64,000 nucleotides of DNA from positions 10,088,309 to 10,152,308 of the forward strand of contig OX442417.1 in assembly GCA_949361645.1 (NCBI GenBank), given 5' to 3'. Shown here one piece after another: positions 1 to 16,659 of the stretch; within the stretch, counting starts at the first letter, position 1; each line of letters opens with the position of its first letter. The stretch is from Spongilla lacustris. Lineage: Eukaryota > Porifera > Demospongiae > Spongillida > Spongillidae. The notes under the pieces were generated by a model that made no database searches, was not told the DNA's origin, and was given only the letters and a program-made list of their open reading frames with translations. A program made the position numbers and the translations under genes.

Positions 1-2271
1 AATCAAAAGTTTAGAATATTCATAGACCATCAATGTCACGTCCGATAGAATTCAAATTCAATTATTAATTGAGCGCACGTGTGAAATGGCAGACTTACCT
101 TGCGCTAAGAAGTGTAAAGTTGAAAAACGTCGTTTCTTGTCATCCTGGAGCAGAGAATTTCCGTGGGTTACTTACGATCATGCTGTGGGTATGCTGTGTA
201 AGTATTGTATTGATGCAAAGCGGAGCACCACTTTCACAATGGGATGTGACAAGCTTAAGAAAGATTCGCCGCTCAAAAATGCCCGCACGAGCGACCATAA
301 GAGTGCCGTAAAAGCTAAGTCTGGTAAAAAGCACATGGAGCATGCTTTAGCACATGCTTACAAGGGACATGAGTTGGCTGTTGTGGCTGCTTTAAAAAAG
401 GTGTACTATATGGCAAAAAAGAACTTGCCAAATGACCATTTTTCAGATATGAAGCAATTCCTTGTGATTCAAGGCTGTAAGGAGATTGGCAATTTGAGTT
501 TTCAATATTCTAGCGGTGGGAGACAGTACACATATGAACATAGTGAAAGTGTTAAGGGTTTTCAAAGCGCTATTGTTGCAGTTGTTGAAGAGGAGTTGAA
601 AACTAATCTGTCTGCCGCTCAGTTTTACTCTTTATTGATTGACGAGTCAACAGATATTGCAACTGATCCCAACCTGATTATATACTTACGTTTTGTACTG
701 AATGGTGAAGTGCATTCCCGCTTCGTTTCTTTGCTAGAATTACCTGGAGGAACAGCAACACAAATTGTAGATGCTATTCTAATTTTTTTGAAAAAAAATG
801 GGTCTTTCTCTTGACCAACTATGTGGTACATGTATAGCTTCTGATGGAGCTAGTACTATGGTTGGTTGTCGAACTGGTGTTGCCACTCAACTAAAAGGGA
901 AGAATCCTTTTGCAGTGTCAGTGCATTGCACACCGGTTAGCCCTTGCCAGTGGGCAAGCTGCAGATAAGGTACCGTACATCAAACAGTACCAGCTATATG
1001 TGAATAACATATACCGTTACTTCCACTATTCAACAGTACATTCTGCTAAACTGAAGGCAATACAAGCTGTTTTAGAAATGGCTGAAAGGAAATTCCCCTA
1101 ATTGTTTCATACACGATGGTTATCATTTGAAGGAGCAGTGAATGCTATTATTGCATCTCCTGACCCTCTCTTCACAGTTCTTCGTGAAGACAGTGACAGT
1201 GATCCTACAGCCAAAGGTATTTTAACCTTTATAACAACCTCTAAGTTTCTGGCAAGTACGTATCTACTAGCTGATACACTTTCTGTGTTAGCAAATCTGA
1301 GTCGGCGTTTTTAGAGGGCACTGGTAGATTTCAAAACAGTCAGTGAAGGACTGTCTCTTACCATTTCTGCTCTTGAATCATTTAAGATTACTCCAGGTCC
1401 TAACCTTCAAGAGTTTCTGAAGCAAATTCCATCAAATGAATCAGCAACTAATTCTTTTATCTATTTGGGGCTGAAATCACTGACAGCAAAAAGCAACGAG
1501 CTGACTTTCTCCACAATAAAAACAAATTTCTCGAAAATCTAGTTGAGAATATTGCATCTCGCTTTCCTGATAGTGGATTGCTAACCGCATTTTCTATTCT
1601 TGACCCTAACTATTTGCCATCCATAATTGAAAATGTTTCCACCTATGGTAATGCTGAAATTGAAACATTGGCGCAGCATTATGGTATATCAAAACAGACA
1701 GACGATGGAACAATCCTAGAGGCAATGCTTGATGGAATTAAACTGAAGGAAGAGTGGGTTATATTTAAACAACTGATGTACAAAAAATTCAAGGAAGTTT
1801 CAATCCAAGGAATGGCAAAAAGCTGCTCACCAGCAGTGAAATGCTAGATCTTTATCCACAAGTTTTAAAATTACTACGTTTGGCTCTAACAGTCCCTGTA
1901 TCTTCAGTTGATTGTGAAAGAGGCTTTAGTAAACAAAATTTGATAAAAACTAAGCTAAGAGCAAGTCTTAAAACAGAATCTGTGTCAAACCTGATGATGA
2001 TGGCTCTGGATACACCAGAATTAGATACAATGGAAAATTTTAACTTTCACAGGGCATTCACAAAGTGGTGTGAAATTAAAGAACATGTTAATTGTCGACA
2101 GTGAACCATTGTGCATACAACTATTCTGAATTGTATGATTGTAAACCTGTTCTGAATTGTATGATATAAGTACAGTACATGTCTTGGCTACTTAAAAATA
2201 TAATTGGCTATTACAAAAAAGGCAAATTAGCCAATTTGGCTACAAAAAATACCATGTATCGGTAAGCACTG
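1..2271 (+). mobile_element. hAT DNA transposon, right part, 5' end outside window
   Basis: The block holds a decayed hAT transposase followed by about 170 bp of AT-rich sequence. It closes with a terminus that reads CAGTGCTTACC on the minus strand (2261-2271), which fits the CAGTG start typical of hAT inverted repeats. The following ACATTTGC (2272-2279) would be one copy of the 8-bp target duplication. No matching left terminus is visible in the first 85 bases, so the left end should lie upstream of the window. The element sits inside an IDH intron, in the opposite orientation to that gene. Confidence 0.6.
86..2104 (+). pseudogene. hAT-family transposase (ZNF862/C17orf113-like), decayed
   Basis: Translation starts at ATG 86 and gives a TTF-type zinc-finger region (motif EFPWVTYDHAVGMLCKYC), then a LIDESTDIATDP block typical of the RNase H-like hAT core with the first catalytic Asp, and finally the hAT dimerisation domain near 1841-2090 (VPVSSVDCERGFSKQNLIKT, then NLMMM). 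The frame is broken at about 793-800 in an A-run, by stops at 1099-1101 and 1312-1314, and by shifts near 1470-1580 and 1840. The pieces 86-814, 910-1101, 1102-1314, 1578-1847 and 1841-2104 together span the family's usual 600-700 residues. The element is autonomous-type but dead. Domain names come from remembered family patterns. Confidence 0.85.
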
Positions 2272-2672
2272 ACATTTGCTACTGTCTTTTGTATTGCTAA
2301 AGGTCACACATCAGCACCAAGTGGTAAATTTGGAAGGAAACACATTCAAGTCTTCTTCACAACATCAATTGTTGGTGCTACTTAGTATTATTACATGTAT
2401 TTCCATTGCTTCTGCATTTATATAGTACAGGTTGCTATATGTACCCGTACCTTCTATTGTACAATAGGAATTGAACAGACTAAACTTAAACATACGCATC
2501 GCCATGTCAAAACCAATTAGATGTACAGACACTTTTGGAATCTATAGGATTCCGATATCCTCAAGACCCTGAGGTACATGTACATCAAAATTCAAGTTAA
2601 ATCGAACAGTGTCTATATGTGCACTAGTGTAACCCAGACATTAACTGTTCAACACCACACACATGCTCTTAC
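2105..2672. other. Intron sequence downstream of the hAT transposase
   Basis: This part of the IDH intron holds the hAT 3' terminal region up to 2271, then unique AT-rich intron DNA. I looked on the minus strand for the missing IDH C-terminal exons and found none. Confidence 0.6.
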
Positions 2673-6184
<3,512 letters not shown>

Positions 6185-8010
6185 TGCTCGACACAAGGTC
6201 AATCGTTGTCCTGACAAGGCAGGGGCGTAAATTCGAACTAAGGTCGATAGTGATAGCATGACAGGATAAGTGGTCAGATTCAAGGTCGAATATTATTCAT
6301 AGATTCAACGCGTGACTCAGGAGAAAGGTTGAGGGGCGTTTACGGCGGGTTTATATAAAAACAATGCATATTAAATCAGTAACGTCCCTTTGTTCCTTTT
6401 TACGAATAGGTTGTACCGTGGGCCATTCATCACATTGAATGTGTACATGTGCCAATACTAGTACACAGGTATGTTTTATATACAGCTTTTCACAGGCGCA
6501 TGGGTTTTTTTACTATAATTACGTGTGTTAGACAACTCTTGGAGACTGATACAGTAATGCTCAAGTAAGGAATCCTTGGCTTCTTCTTAGCATTGATGAA
6601 CTTTGAAGTGCTGCCGTCTATATGGCTAGTCTCGTACCCAGACTTATATAGTTGTTGTTTAAAGCATTTTGCTTAATTAGAGCAAATGCGAGAGCCATTC
6701 TCAGAAGAGTGTAGTCTCTGTGTTTGATTATGTATTGTTTTAAAGAAAATTGTTAACTTACAATCAACATTCATTACACATCATACAAAGGAGAGGGTAT
6801 TGGAGGCAAAGTAGATTGCACTCTTGAATATTCACTGGCATGTATATATGATACAGCTGAGTGTTAGTACTTATAAGTATTCAAACCTGTGGATATGCAA
6901 CCTAGAGCAAATAATAAACTTAAGTCCACGGCAATTAATCCCTTGATCACCACGCACCTCTTCTCTGAATAACTCATGCCAATGTGATGACTGCTTTTTC
7001 CATCACTGTATTGACGGACTTAACTATTCCCCATTGATCTTTATAGATACATGTTTACAAATTTTACAAATACATTTAACAGCAAGTACGGTAAAAGGAA
7101 CAAAAGAGTTTTAATCCAAATTTGGTAATTCTGCCGGTAGCCCAGCACAATCATCCATTCCAACACCACTTCTCCACTTGGTGCGAGAACTGCGCAAGCA
7201 GAGATTTGTTGCTCGAAGTATTGCAAAACTTAGCTTTGCCCGCAGCCATCCTGTAGTTTGACCCAGTGGTTTCTTCCATTTAATGCTCATACTTTGGGCT
7301 AACCTTTTTAGTAAGAAATTCGCCTCTAATACCATACATTTACATTTAAAAAAACAATTATGTATTGTGCAGGTAAAAGGGCATCTCTTGACACCAGGTC
7401 GTTGTGTAGAAGACATATATTGGCCAAGGTGACCTCAAATGCACATGCAGATATGAACTTCACAGTAACAAGTCAATTTTTAAAAAATGATGCTGTAGAT
7501 ATAGGATATTACAACATGCACAGTTCTATTTTTTAGACTTGTAAGTAAATGTCAACCCTCAAGTACGTTTGTCACATGAGATCATCACCATGGTACTGAA
7601 TGACTGCATGCATGAGCTATATACATCGAAACTTTTTTTTTACTGATGGTGACTAGATGATGTTTGCATACATGTATACTAGCATTGATATTGTAAGGTA
7701 CAAGTCTGTGGTCTCATAAACTATAATAGTGGCTACCCCCTGATTTAAAAGCAAGCAGTGATGCAATATACAGGAACTGATAGAACTGAAAAAATATTTA
7801 GGTTCTAAAGAAAAAATTGCTGCAAGCATATAGCATATAATTCATATAAACTGTAACCTATAAATTAAGTCCAGCTGTCTGCACCGTGCTTGATTTCATT
7901 GCAGAAGCATGAGTGTTAGGAAAAAGGTGTGAAGGTACGTTGGTGCTGAATTGCATGGGGTGCTGTAACTTCATTGTATCAATACAAACAGTACAAAAGG
8001 CTATAGTCTT
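6185..8010. other. Intergenic region between IDH and 4E-BP
   Basis: The region holds the IDH promoter side (right of 6184) and the 4E-BP 3' flank (left of 8011), both minus-strand genes. Apart from a possible transposon-derived ORF at 7132-7416 no gene is supported. No clear TATA box or CpG cluster stands out. Confidence 0.5.
7132..7416 (-). pseudogene. Possible mobile-element-derived ORF remnant
   Basis: A minus-strand ORF near 7111-7416 ends in the segment TGWLRAKLSFAILRATNLCL followed by RSSRTKWRS. This resembles a conserved block that I recall from repetitive, uncharacterised invertebrate ORFs linked to transposons. The N-terminal half shows nothing recognisable and there are no splice sites that join it to another exon. 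I cannot name the family, and chance similarity is possible. Confidence 0.25.
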
Positions 8011-8674
8011 TCAGATTTCAACATGGAACTGCTCTCCATCATGACCGTCTAAGGAGAGATAGAAACACATATCACAAGCATAGGCAATTAACAGCCCGCC
8101 CTACCATCTGGAAAGGAACATAGAACATGTGTATACATGCATATATGTATAGCATGTACTTACTATAAATATAAATAGATCAAATTCATACACATGCAGG
8201 TCTGCTGTAGTGTACGCTAGAAGCGATTACCTTCAGTTGACACAATGGGTCTCTGATCTTGAACCTTTGCTTTTGGCACCTGGACAGGTTCAGGATTTTC
8301 GGTGCAAATGTCCGGGATGGAAGCCAGCTTTACTGGAGGAGTCTTAGAGACCGGGGAGTTTTTCATTTGCAACAGGAATTTACGGTCGTATATAATTCGT
8401 GTACCTTCAACACACACACACGCACGCACACACACGCAAAAAAATATCTTATCACTACTAGTATATCTTTTAGTGTTTATTCCGTAGGAAATGTATACGA
8501 AGCAAGACCTCTAGGAACTTAAAACATACCACCAGGAGTGGTTGAAAAAATCGTTCCTCCGGGTGTCGAGCAGTAGCTGCTTGGAAGGTCACTCGCATCC
8601 TTCACTACAACCTGCCTACTGGGTATCTTCAAACTGCCACTTGTCTGCCGTTCATATTCAGGCGGTGTGCTCAT
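8011..8674 (-). CDS. EIF4EBP1: eIF4E-binding protein (4E-BP), translation repressor
   Basis: Binds the cap-binding factor eIF4E and blocks its union with eIF4G until mTORC1 phosphorylates it. The exons are 8530-8674, 8231-8404 and 8011-8048 (357 nt), giving exactly 118 residues, the length of human 4E-BP1. Landmarks fall at the human numbers: Thr37 and Thr46 in TPGG motifs, the eIF4E-binding motif YDRKFLL at 54-60, Ser65-Pro, Thr70-Pro, and a C-terminal TOS-type motif FHVEI at 114-118 (consensus F-x-hydrophobic-D/E-hydrophobic). The start [10 protein letters not shown] was chosen because it fits the family length; an in-frame upstream ATG at 8743 would add 23 residues. The human-style RAIP sequence is not evident. 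The symbol marks the family; vertebrate paralogues 1-3 arose later. Confidence 0.95.
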
Positions 8675-9331
8675 CCTATTACTACTACAAAACCTACGTT
8701 TTATTACAAGGTTTTTTGTATTCTTAATGCGCTGATGAAGCACGCATTAACTGTTATGCTGCTATTTACGCGCCGTGAAAATATTGGAATTTGTAGAGCT
8801 CTATGAATATGACACCTAGCAATGTAACCCGGCCATTTCACTGGCTATATGAAAGTCCCTTAATCTATACATTGCATTTGATAGCCCATGCATTGTGTTT
8901 ATCAAGTCACCTGACCAAATCTTGATACAACTTGCATTGTATATGCATATGGCTCTACACGCAATCTCTGATGGCCTAAATATCATGTATCATATACTGT
9001 ATTACTAGTTACTTTGGTCATTGCACTCTACAGTATGTAGCCTTTCTCCCCCGATGCACAGATGGTCCGAACAAATAAATGTGCATGCATCACATTGTAG
9101 CACTATGCTCCAGATGCCAGTCCCATCCCTTTTACATCACAACATATAACAAAAAAATATATGCATAATGGGAAAAAACAAAATTATAAGCCAGAACTGA
9201 ATAAGACGCAGCACATCGGTGCTTCTAAGTTGTACACAACATTACACGTACATCACACCAACTAAAATGTCCCGGTATAGCCTATGAAAAATTGTATTAA
9301 GGACTGTCAGACAAAATGTATAATATAGACA
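8675..9331. other. Intergenic region between 4E-BP and the cGMP kinase
   Basis: This short AT-rich spacer of about 650 bp contains the 4E-BP upstream region and the cGMP-kinase 3' flank. No ORF, repeat or RNA gene is supported here. Confidence 0.5.
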
Positions 9332-12300
9332 CTATTTGTCAAATGATAAACACCATTTTGGTGTAGCTTGAATGGTACCAAAATCTTCATCCCAGCCTGA
9401 CAGGTCATCTGGAGGAATCTCCTCTTGATTAGGCGGGAAATGGTCGAAGTTGGACGTGTCAGTAGGACCTCGAACCTGTAGCAGACCATAATAAAATGAC
9501 AAATTCAGATAGTGTGAATAACAACAACATTCTGTGCAATAATATAATTTGTATAACTCCCACTTGCCCAAATTAACAAATCATACGAGCTGTAAATGTA
9601 ACCTTACAGATTAAACTAAAAAGTGGTGTGTTTACCACTACTGCAGGATTTGTGAGTAACAGTATGAGTTACTACACATTTCTAGGTGAATTAATTTGCA
9701 AGCATGAATAATGAGTTCTAAGAATTGTTGTTTAAGAAATGCATTCCTTTTTTTTTTTTACCAGGAATGACCACTACAATGAAATAAGAGCTTATTTCAC
9801 TATTCTAGGTATTCAGCTTACATGTAAATGTGCAAAAAGGCAATGTTGTATGGTTGCTTTTAAATGTGTTAAGGATTACAATCATGACACATTTTCCAAG
9901 TGTGTTTTAAGGCATTTTTATCATGCCCCCTTGGACTGAACATCTATGTACACATCTACATCTATGCTTAATTCAACGTACTGCCCAGACTAAGGCGTTA
10001 TTTGACATTCATGTCACAAACACTGACACCTCATAGTACAACAATCCTGAGCATGAGTTGCCTATTGAAGCATGTGAATCTAGACAGCTACATGTAACTC
10101 TAAGCTATTCCTATTCAAGAGTAGACTATTGTCCTTGGCAGCCACATTTACAGCTGTGTACCACTATTCCAGTAGAACATAGAGCTGTCCCAGTGGTTTC
10201 CCTCAATTGGTCACATTTGGATTGCTTGATATCACAGCCTATCTACACACCACATGGTGGGAACATAACCTCCCCTATTAGGAGATAATCTCACATACAA
10301 AAAAATAGCCAATAATGGGCTAAGGTGTCCTTTTCAAATTTACTATTTTAATACACCTCAATAGAATTGCTTCTCTGAGAGAGAAACTGCCATACGTGGC
10401 TTTGTTGTTAAACTAGTTTGCCTTTGCAGTTCTCATACTATCATCCATCTTCAACTGACCTTATCTGTTAGACCAACACCTGCAAATTTATTACATTTAT
10501 GTATGCTTTAGCATGTTAGTACATGTAGTTTTGACATTATTCTTTTAGCCATGCACATGTGTACTAACCACATCCTCTTTAACCATTTGACATTTTAATG
10601 GAATTGCATGCGTAACCTTCCTTTTCAATTGGACCCCTTCATATACATGTAGTTTTTGTTTTTCCACTGCTACATTTTTTTTTGTATACAAAAATGAATC
10701 ACTATTTTTTTTTTTTACATGTAAACAAAGTTAATTATAGTGATAGATACATGTATATAGACATTGTAAGTGCACTATAGCTTTTCCACATTATGAGAAT
10801 ATAAGTGTTAGCCAAATTAAATGGGTTCCAAGAAGATACATGTATAATGCAGGATGAAAAGCTATGTGTGCATTGTGTTGGCAATAGTCTGCCAGTGACA
10901 TGGAGTCTACTAACTGTTGTGTAAATAGGATTTCATCCCTTTTATGCGCCGATGAGGCACAGGTGCACGCTAAGTCCATTACAAACAGGTATACTGAAAA
11001 AAGTAAATACTTGTTCAGTGTACATCTTACTGCATCAAGTCATGTGAATCAGACCTTCCAATACACAGACTAACCACGAACTAAGAATTGTTGTTATAAA
11101 TTCTAACAGCAAAAGAAGACATGATGGTGTAATTAAAATAATTCAACCTTTATCTTTTAATCTATTTACATGTACATCCTTAACTTAGGGTGGAAATCCT
11201 GAATTAAGGATGACTTTATGCTGTTCGTATCAACTTCAATTTGAATGGTATTGATGATTTTGATAGCTATTTAGCTTTCATCTAAAAAGAGCTATATTTT
11301 AGTTCAATTGTTTTTGAAATACCAATGTTAGGCTTTATTTCCTCTTTCATTCGCAAACAATGCCAGTTACCATCAAAGTTGGGTATACAGAGGAAAGAGC
11401 AGGAAGCTTACTTTCAATACAAACTGTTACAAAGATCTCTAGTAAGCAAATACAAGAATATAGGTACAAGCATAGGTACAAGCATTAAATCAACTCAAGG
11501 CAGACTAAGCAAAGCAAGCCGAAGCAGGTGGTACAATAGTTAGCCTCTGCAAAATCAAGTACATGTATGTGGAGAAAAGGTAGATGCTTGGACAGTGATT
11601 ATAGATTACATTTTTCTATTATTTTGTGTACAGTTTGGGTAAAAATACAACTTCTACCAAGAGTCTGGAGATGCTACCACCATGAAGTAGTTAACAGGAG
11701 TAAAATTGATACGTTCAATGCTCTTTGTAAGCATTACGAGCTGTTAATTAATTGTTGTAAGCGAGAGCAATGAAACGTTTTTAAGTTTGGGCAGCTTTCT
11801 AGATGGCTAAATTGATTCCATGCTATAGAATGTGTGCGCTATTGGTGCTTCTAATTTTCACTGCTATAGTTGTTATAAACGGAAGTACTCATTAACCTGG
11901 ATTTTACTGATTCTGAATTCACGCATATTAGGCTAGTTGAGCAATTCTAACAAAAGTTGAATTACACATGTACCATGTACATAAACCCAAAACGGGTAGA
12001 ACTGCAAAAAGACTACTTCGTGCTCTGAAAACTACAAATCGGTATTATCTTCCTCAAACTGTTAGTGTATGAGTAAAAAATGCCTGTTAAGCATGGATTT
12101 CATATTTATAGCTTTAAAGATGAAGGAATCAGGATTTAAGCTCATACATGTAATTATATCTCTGGTATCCTGCATTTTGTGGACCAGTGCTATTTAGTTT
12201 CACATGATGATGGGTTAATATGAGTTTATATTGGCATTAGATTATCTCATTCCACTGACATGTACAAGGCTCTAAAGTATGTCTATATGACTCTTAGACA

Positions 12301-15300
12301 TTAAAATCAATAGTACATGTACATGTACATGTAAGAATGTGTTTTTTTTTAAGTAACTCTGCTTATACACGCATGCGCCACATGCACAGGTTTGTAAACA
12401 TTAAAACTCACATTTGGAATAATGGGAGGTGCCATTGTTCGCTTCTCCAGCCCTTCCCAATCAAAGCCTTCGAACCATCTAGAGAAAAATAAGACATAGT
12501 ACATGTAAATAGTAGATATAAGTTGGTGCACAGCACCTGTGACTCTTTATATCCTTCAGGCCACCTCTTAGATATCCTAGACGTTCCGAAGGATTGTCCC
12601 TACAAAAAAAAAAACAACGGTATAATACATATATACAGCAACACGAATCCCGCAAGAAATGTGAAAAAAAAACTCAAAACACGATGAAAAGCGAACATGT
12701 ATGTGACATCAGCATACATGCTGATCATATTGTACAGCTGAAAACATACATGTACATGTAGCATCATATGCAACACATAAACATCTACATGTACTAGGTG
12801 TATGTCTGTTGCAATATTCAATAGATGGCAATATACTATGCTTGCTGGCAATAAACTGTGTAGAATTTCTTGCAATGGATACTTCCTAAACATACATGTA
12901 CCACTACAGTAGCTTACATGGATTATGGACATCAATATGACGTTCATCATTAGCATTACATAATACATTCTTGGCATCTTCGTCCACACAAGACTACTGC
13001 AGTATCACACGTACACGTATTTTGACGCGTTTCTTTAGACCTCTGTGAAACTACTTTCTTAAGCTAAGCTGCTGAAACTGTACTGCAGTAAAGATCACAC
13101 ATGTACATCATCTACTTTATTCAATAATTGCACGAACACTGAACTGAGCACCTGCATGTACATGTATACATGTACACATATTTCTAATGGATCTGGCTAC
13201 ATGTACATGTAGGTCAATTTAATAATTCTCCTCCTGAATGCTAATTTTGCTCGTCATAAAAATGAAATCATTTATAGATGTCACTCAAACCAAATTCGTT
13301 TATTATATATAATGTTTGAAGCATAATGGTTGCATAAATCGACAACTTTGTGTAGAATTGGGAGACCAATTGATTTAAATTTGCAAACGCTAGTGTTATC
13401 TAATCAACCAAGCAACTCAAACCTTGAGTGCTTAAAAAAAAATTCTGCGTATTATTAATACCCAAGTTTTATTAAAGTCTATTTCTAATAACAGAAATTA
13501 CAAACAAGTACTGCATCATATCATTTAAAAGCACCCAGTGTGCCGTGTTTTACATACACTGTACATCAGTGTCTAACTGTAGCCACAATCAAGGGTTCCA
13601 TAGAACTAAATACATATACATTGTACACTGGTAATTGTATAACCCTAGTGCAACACATACTAATTACAATGTTCACTGCTCACTATGCATGCCTACATTC
13701 TATCTCAGCTTACCTACATAACTTCTTAATGAGGTTCTGTGCACTCCTACTTATCTTCTTGGGAAAATCAATGACATCAATGCCTTTTAGGATGATGTTA
13801 TATGTTCTCATTGGGTCAGCACCGGAAAAGGGTGGACTGTGGATAAGCAGCAAAGTTAAAAACTACAGAGTAATTTGTACAAATACAGTGTGTGTAATAT
13901 ATACATGCTTACATACTGCATGATACTTGTATTTAACATTAGTATCTTTATATGGCATCCAACCGACCTTACCTTCCTGTCAGAAGTTCGAACATTAATA
14001 TTCCCAGAGACCAATAGTCTGATGAAAAATCGTGACCCTGAAAGATGACAAAGCCGCATGAAAATCAACACTCCACGAGCACCCGCATGAAAATCAACAC
14101 TCCACGAGCACCCGCATGCCAATGCTTTATGACCATCATCCGAGGCACAAACATGCACAATACTACTGTACAGTTCCACCTTGTTCAAAATAATTTCAGG
14201 AGCAACGTATTCTGGAGTTCCACAAAATGTCCAAGTTTTCCGGCTAGTTCCAATGTGTTTAGCAAATCCAAAGTCAACCTAAGTAAATGGAAACATATTT
14301 GCCTACATTACATAGTGTATGTGCAAAACATGCACTGAAACAACACACATAGTATACTGCATGCATACCCACAGTCTCTACATGTGCACTAGAAATGAGC
14401 ACACACATGTATTGTACGCAGAACTCATTAATAATATATACATATATATTTAACTTACCAATTTTACATAGCCAGCACTATCAAGAAGCAAGTTTTCGGG
14501 CTAAAGAATAGAATAGTCTAGTAAGTCGACATAGAGAGAATATGGAATACATGTAATATACTCCTAAATTCACAAAATGCCATATTGCTACATTGTAGTT
14601 GAACATCACTGTGCTTTAAGTACGAGCTACAGCTAGTGTGACTTGTTAAATACAGTTCCCAATACTGGCTAATTAGCAATTAACGGAAATGCCCAAATGG
14701 TTAAAATGCGGATGTGGGCATGCATGAAATGCAGTTGGTACACAGCCCTCTGAAGCTGCAAGAACTACGTATGTGGTATTTCACACTGGTTGGTTGAATG
14801 AGGATCTCCTTCCTAGAATGCACAGTGCCGGCTGTATCATTGTGGCTGCCTCTGGATGACCTCATCTGCTACACTATGGCCTTCTCACACAGAGGTGAGG
14901 AATTTATTGGCACAACCAAGGCCGCTACAATCAAGCAAGGATGACAGCCACACTATACAGAGGTGGCGGGGGGGGGGGGGGGGGGGGGGGGGAGGAGTAA
15001 TAAAACTATGAACATATGAGTGGGCGTGGCACAGATAAATGGCAAGCTACAGTCAACTACAGTAGTTGAAGTATTCTCTAAATTTAGCATTTAAAAAACC
15101 CGTTAGCGATTGTTTTCATGTAGCATTCATCACTAGTTGGGCATGCATGGGCTGGACTACCGATTACAATTCTTATAGTACTGGAGCACTTGTGGCATAA
15201 GAAGTGTGGAATGATAAGTATACCATTTGAAGCTTTAACACCTCTCACTTCTGGTACAAGACCACTAAAATAAATATCGTTGAAACGGTTCTTGTCTGGA

Positions 15301-15828
15301 GGCAAAGGCGCAGGGTCCTGTTTAGTCTGTGTATGGTCTCCAGTAAGCTTTGTCTGCTTCAACATTAAGAATTGTCAATACATGAATTGCGCTTTATAGC
15401 TTCCAGCTGGTAACTTAATTAATTATCAAGGTAAGGTGGTTGGGTGATAACCCTCCCCCTCCCCTCCGGTTCTGCCGCTGCTGCTATATGAATTAATTAA
15501 GTTCAAACAAGTGTAGACCCCAAAATGTGAAGTATTGAAAAGGATGTTGATAGCTTTAACTGTTTGTATCATTATAACTGTTCAGAAGTTATAATGAGGG
15601 AATTTACATATATACGAAGGCTCATTTTGCCTGAAACTGTCCCATTTGGTGTTACTACACGGGCTGGGCAGTTGCAGTATGTTTCCTTAACCAGCAGTCA
15701 TATTAGTGACCTAACGATGATCTAAATAAACATTCATATGTAATAGTAAACATTGCATTTCCAGGAACAGCTTCTTGTACAGCTTCTTGTGAATTGTAAG
15801 TATAATGCTACACACACACACAACACAC

Positions 15829-15903
<75 letters not shown>

Positions 15904-16618
15904 CTGTCATGTGCAAAACATTGTCAAGTTACATGAATAAGTAACAAAATGCAGCACAAGATGAACAATAATGGACTTTACTTCTGGTACCATTCCAAGT
16001 GTTATTAGCAGTGACAAAACGACACATCATGCACCAAAGTATTCATAGAACTACAAAAAATTAATGCAAATCTAGGTATGTTTTACTCAGATCTGTTTAG
16101 GATCCTCCATTGGGCAACACTGTGCTATGGTGGTCTGACATTGTAACCCTGTGCTACCCTACTTAGTGCTAATGAAACCCCATCATCATCCTGGCATACA
16201 TCACATATTTACCTTGAGATCACGGTACACAATCTCCCTGTTGTGCAGGTACTCAAACGCCTCCACCACGCATGCGGTACAGAAACGGGTGGTGTTATCA
16301 TCAAAGCAGGTTCTAACAGCAACAACAGATCAAAAATTAAAAAGCGCTCATCCATGGCAACCAATTTAGGTATGTGGTAGAGAGCAAAGTGCACCCTCAC
16401 TATGCACAACACAGATTCCCACAGCACCTGTAAAACTTTGCTAGAAGTTTCACACAAACTACATGTACATTGTAGAGTACTGCGACATTATGGTCCTCTA
16501 AATACCAAAGTATAGAGTCATATGTATCTCACATAACGTTTAATATTAACCTCAGAAAGTAGCATAGACCCCTACAACACAGGTCCCACCAGCATCGACT
16601 CCCCCCCACCCCCACCCC

Positions 16619-16659
<41 letters not shown>

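Noticed and set aside
8675..8743. Upstream ATG start for 4E-BP at 8743
   Set aside because: It would add 23 residues without family similarity; the ATG at 8674 gives the exact family length and numbering.
15084..15365. Minus-strand 93-residue ORF in a kinase intron
   Set aside because: No recognisable motif, no splice support, and it lies between two firmly placed kinase exons.
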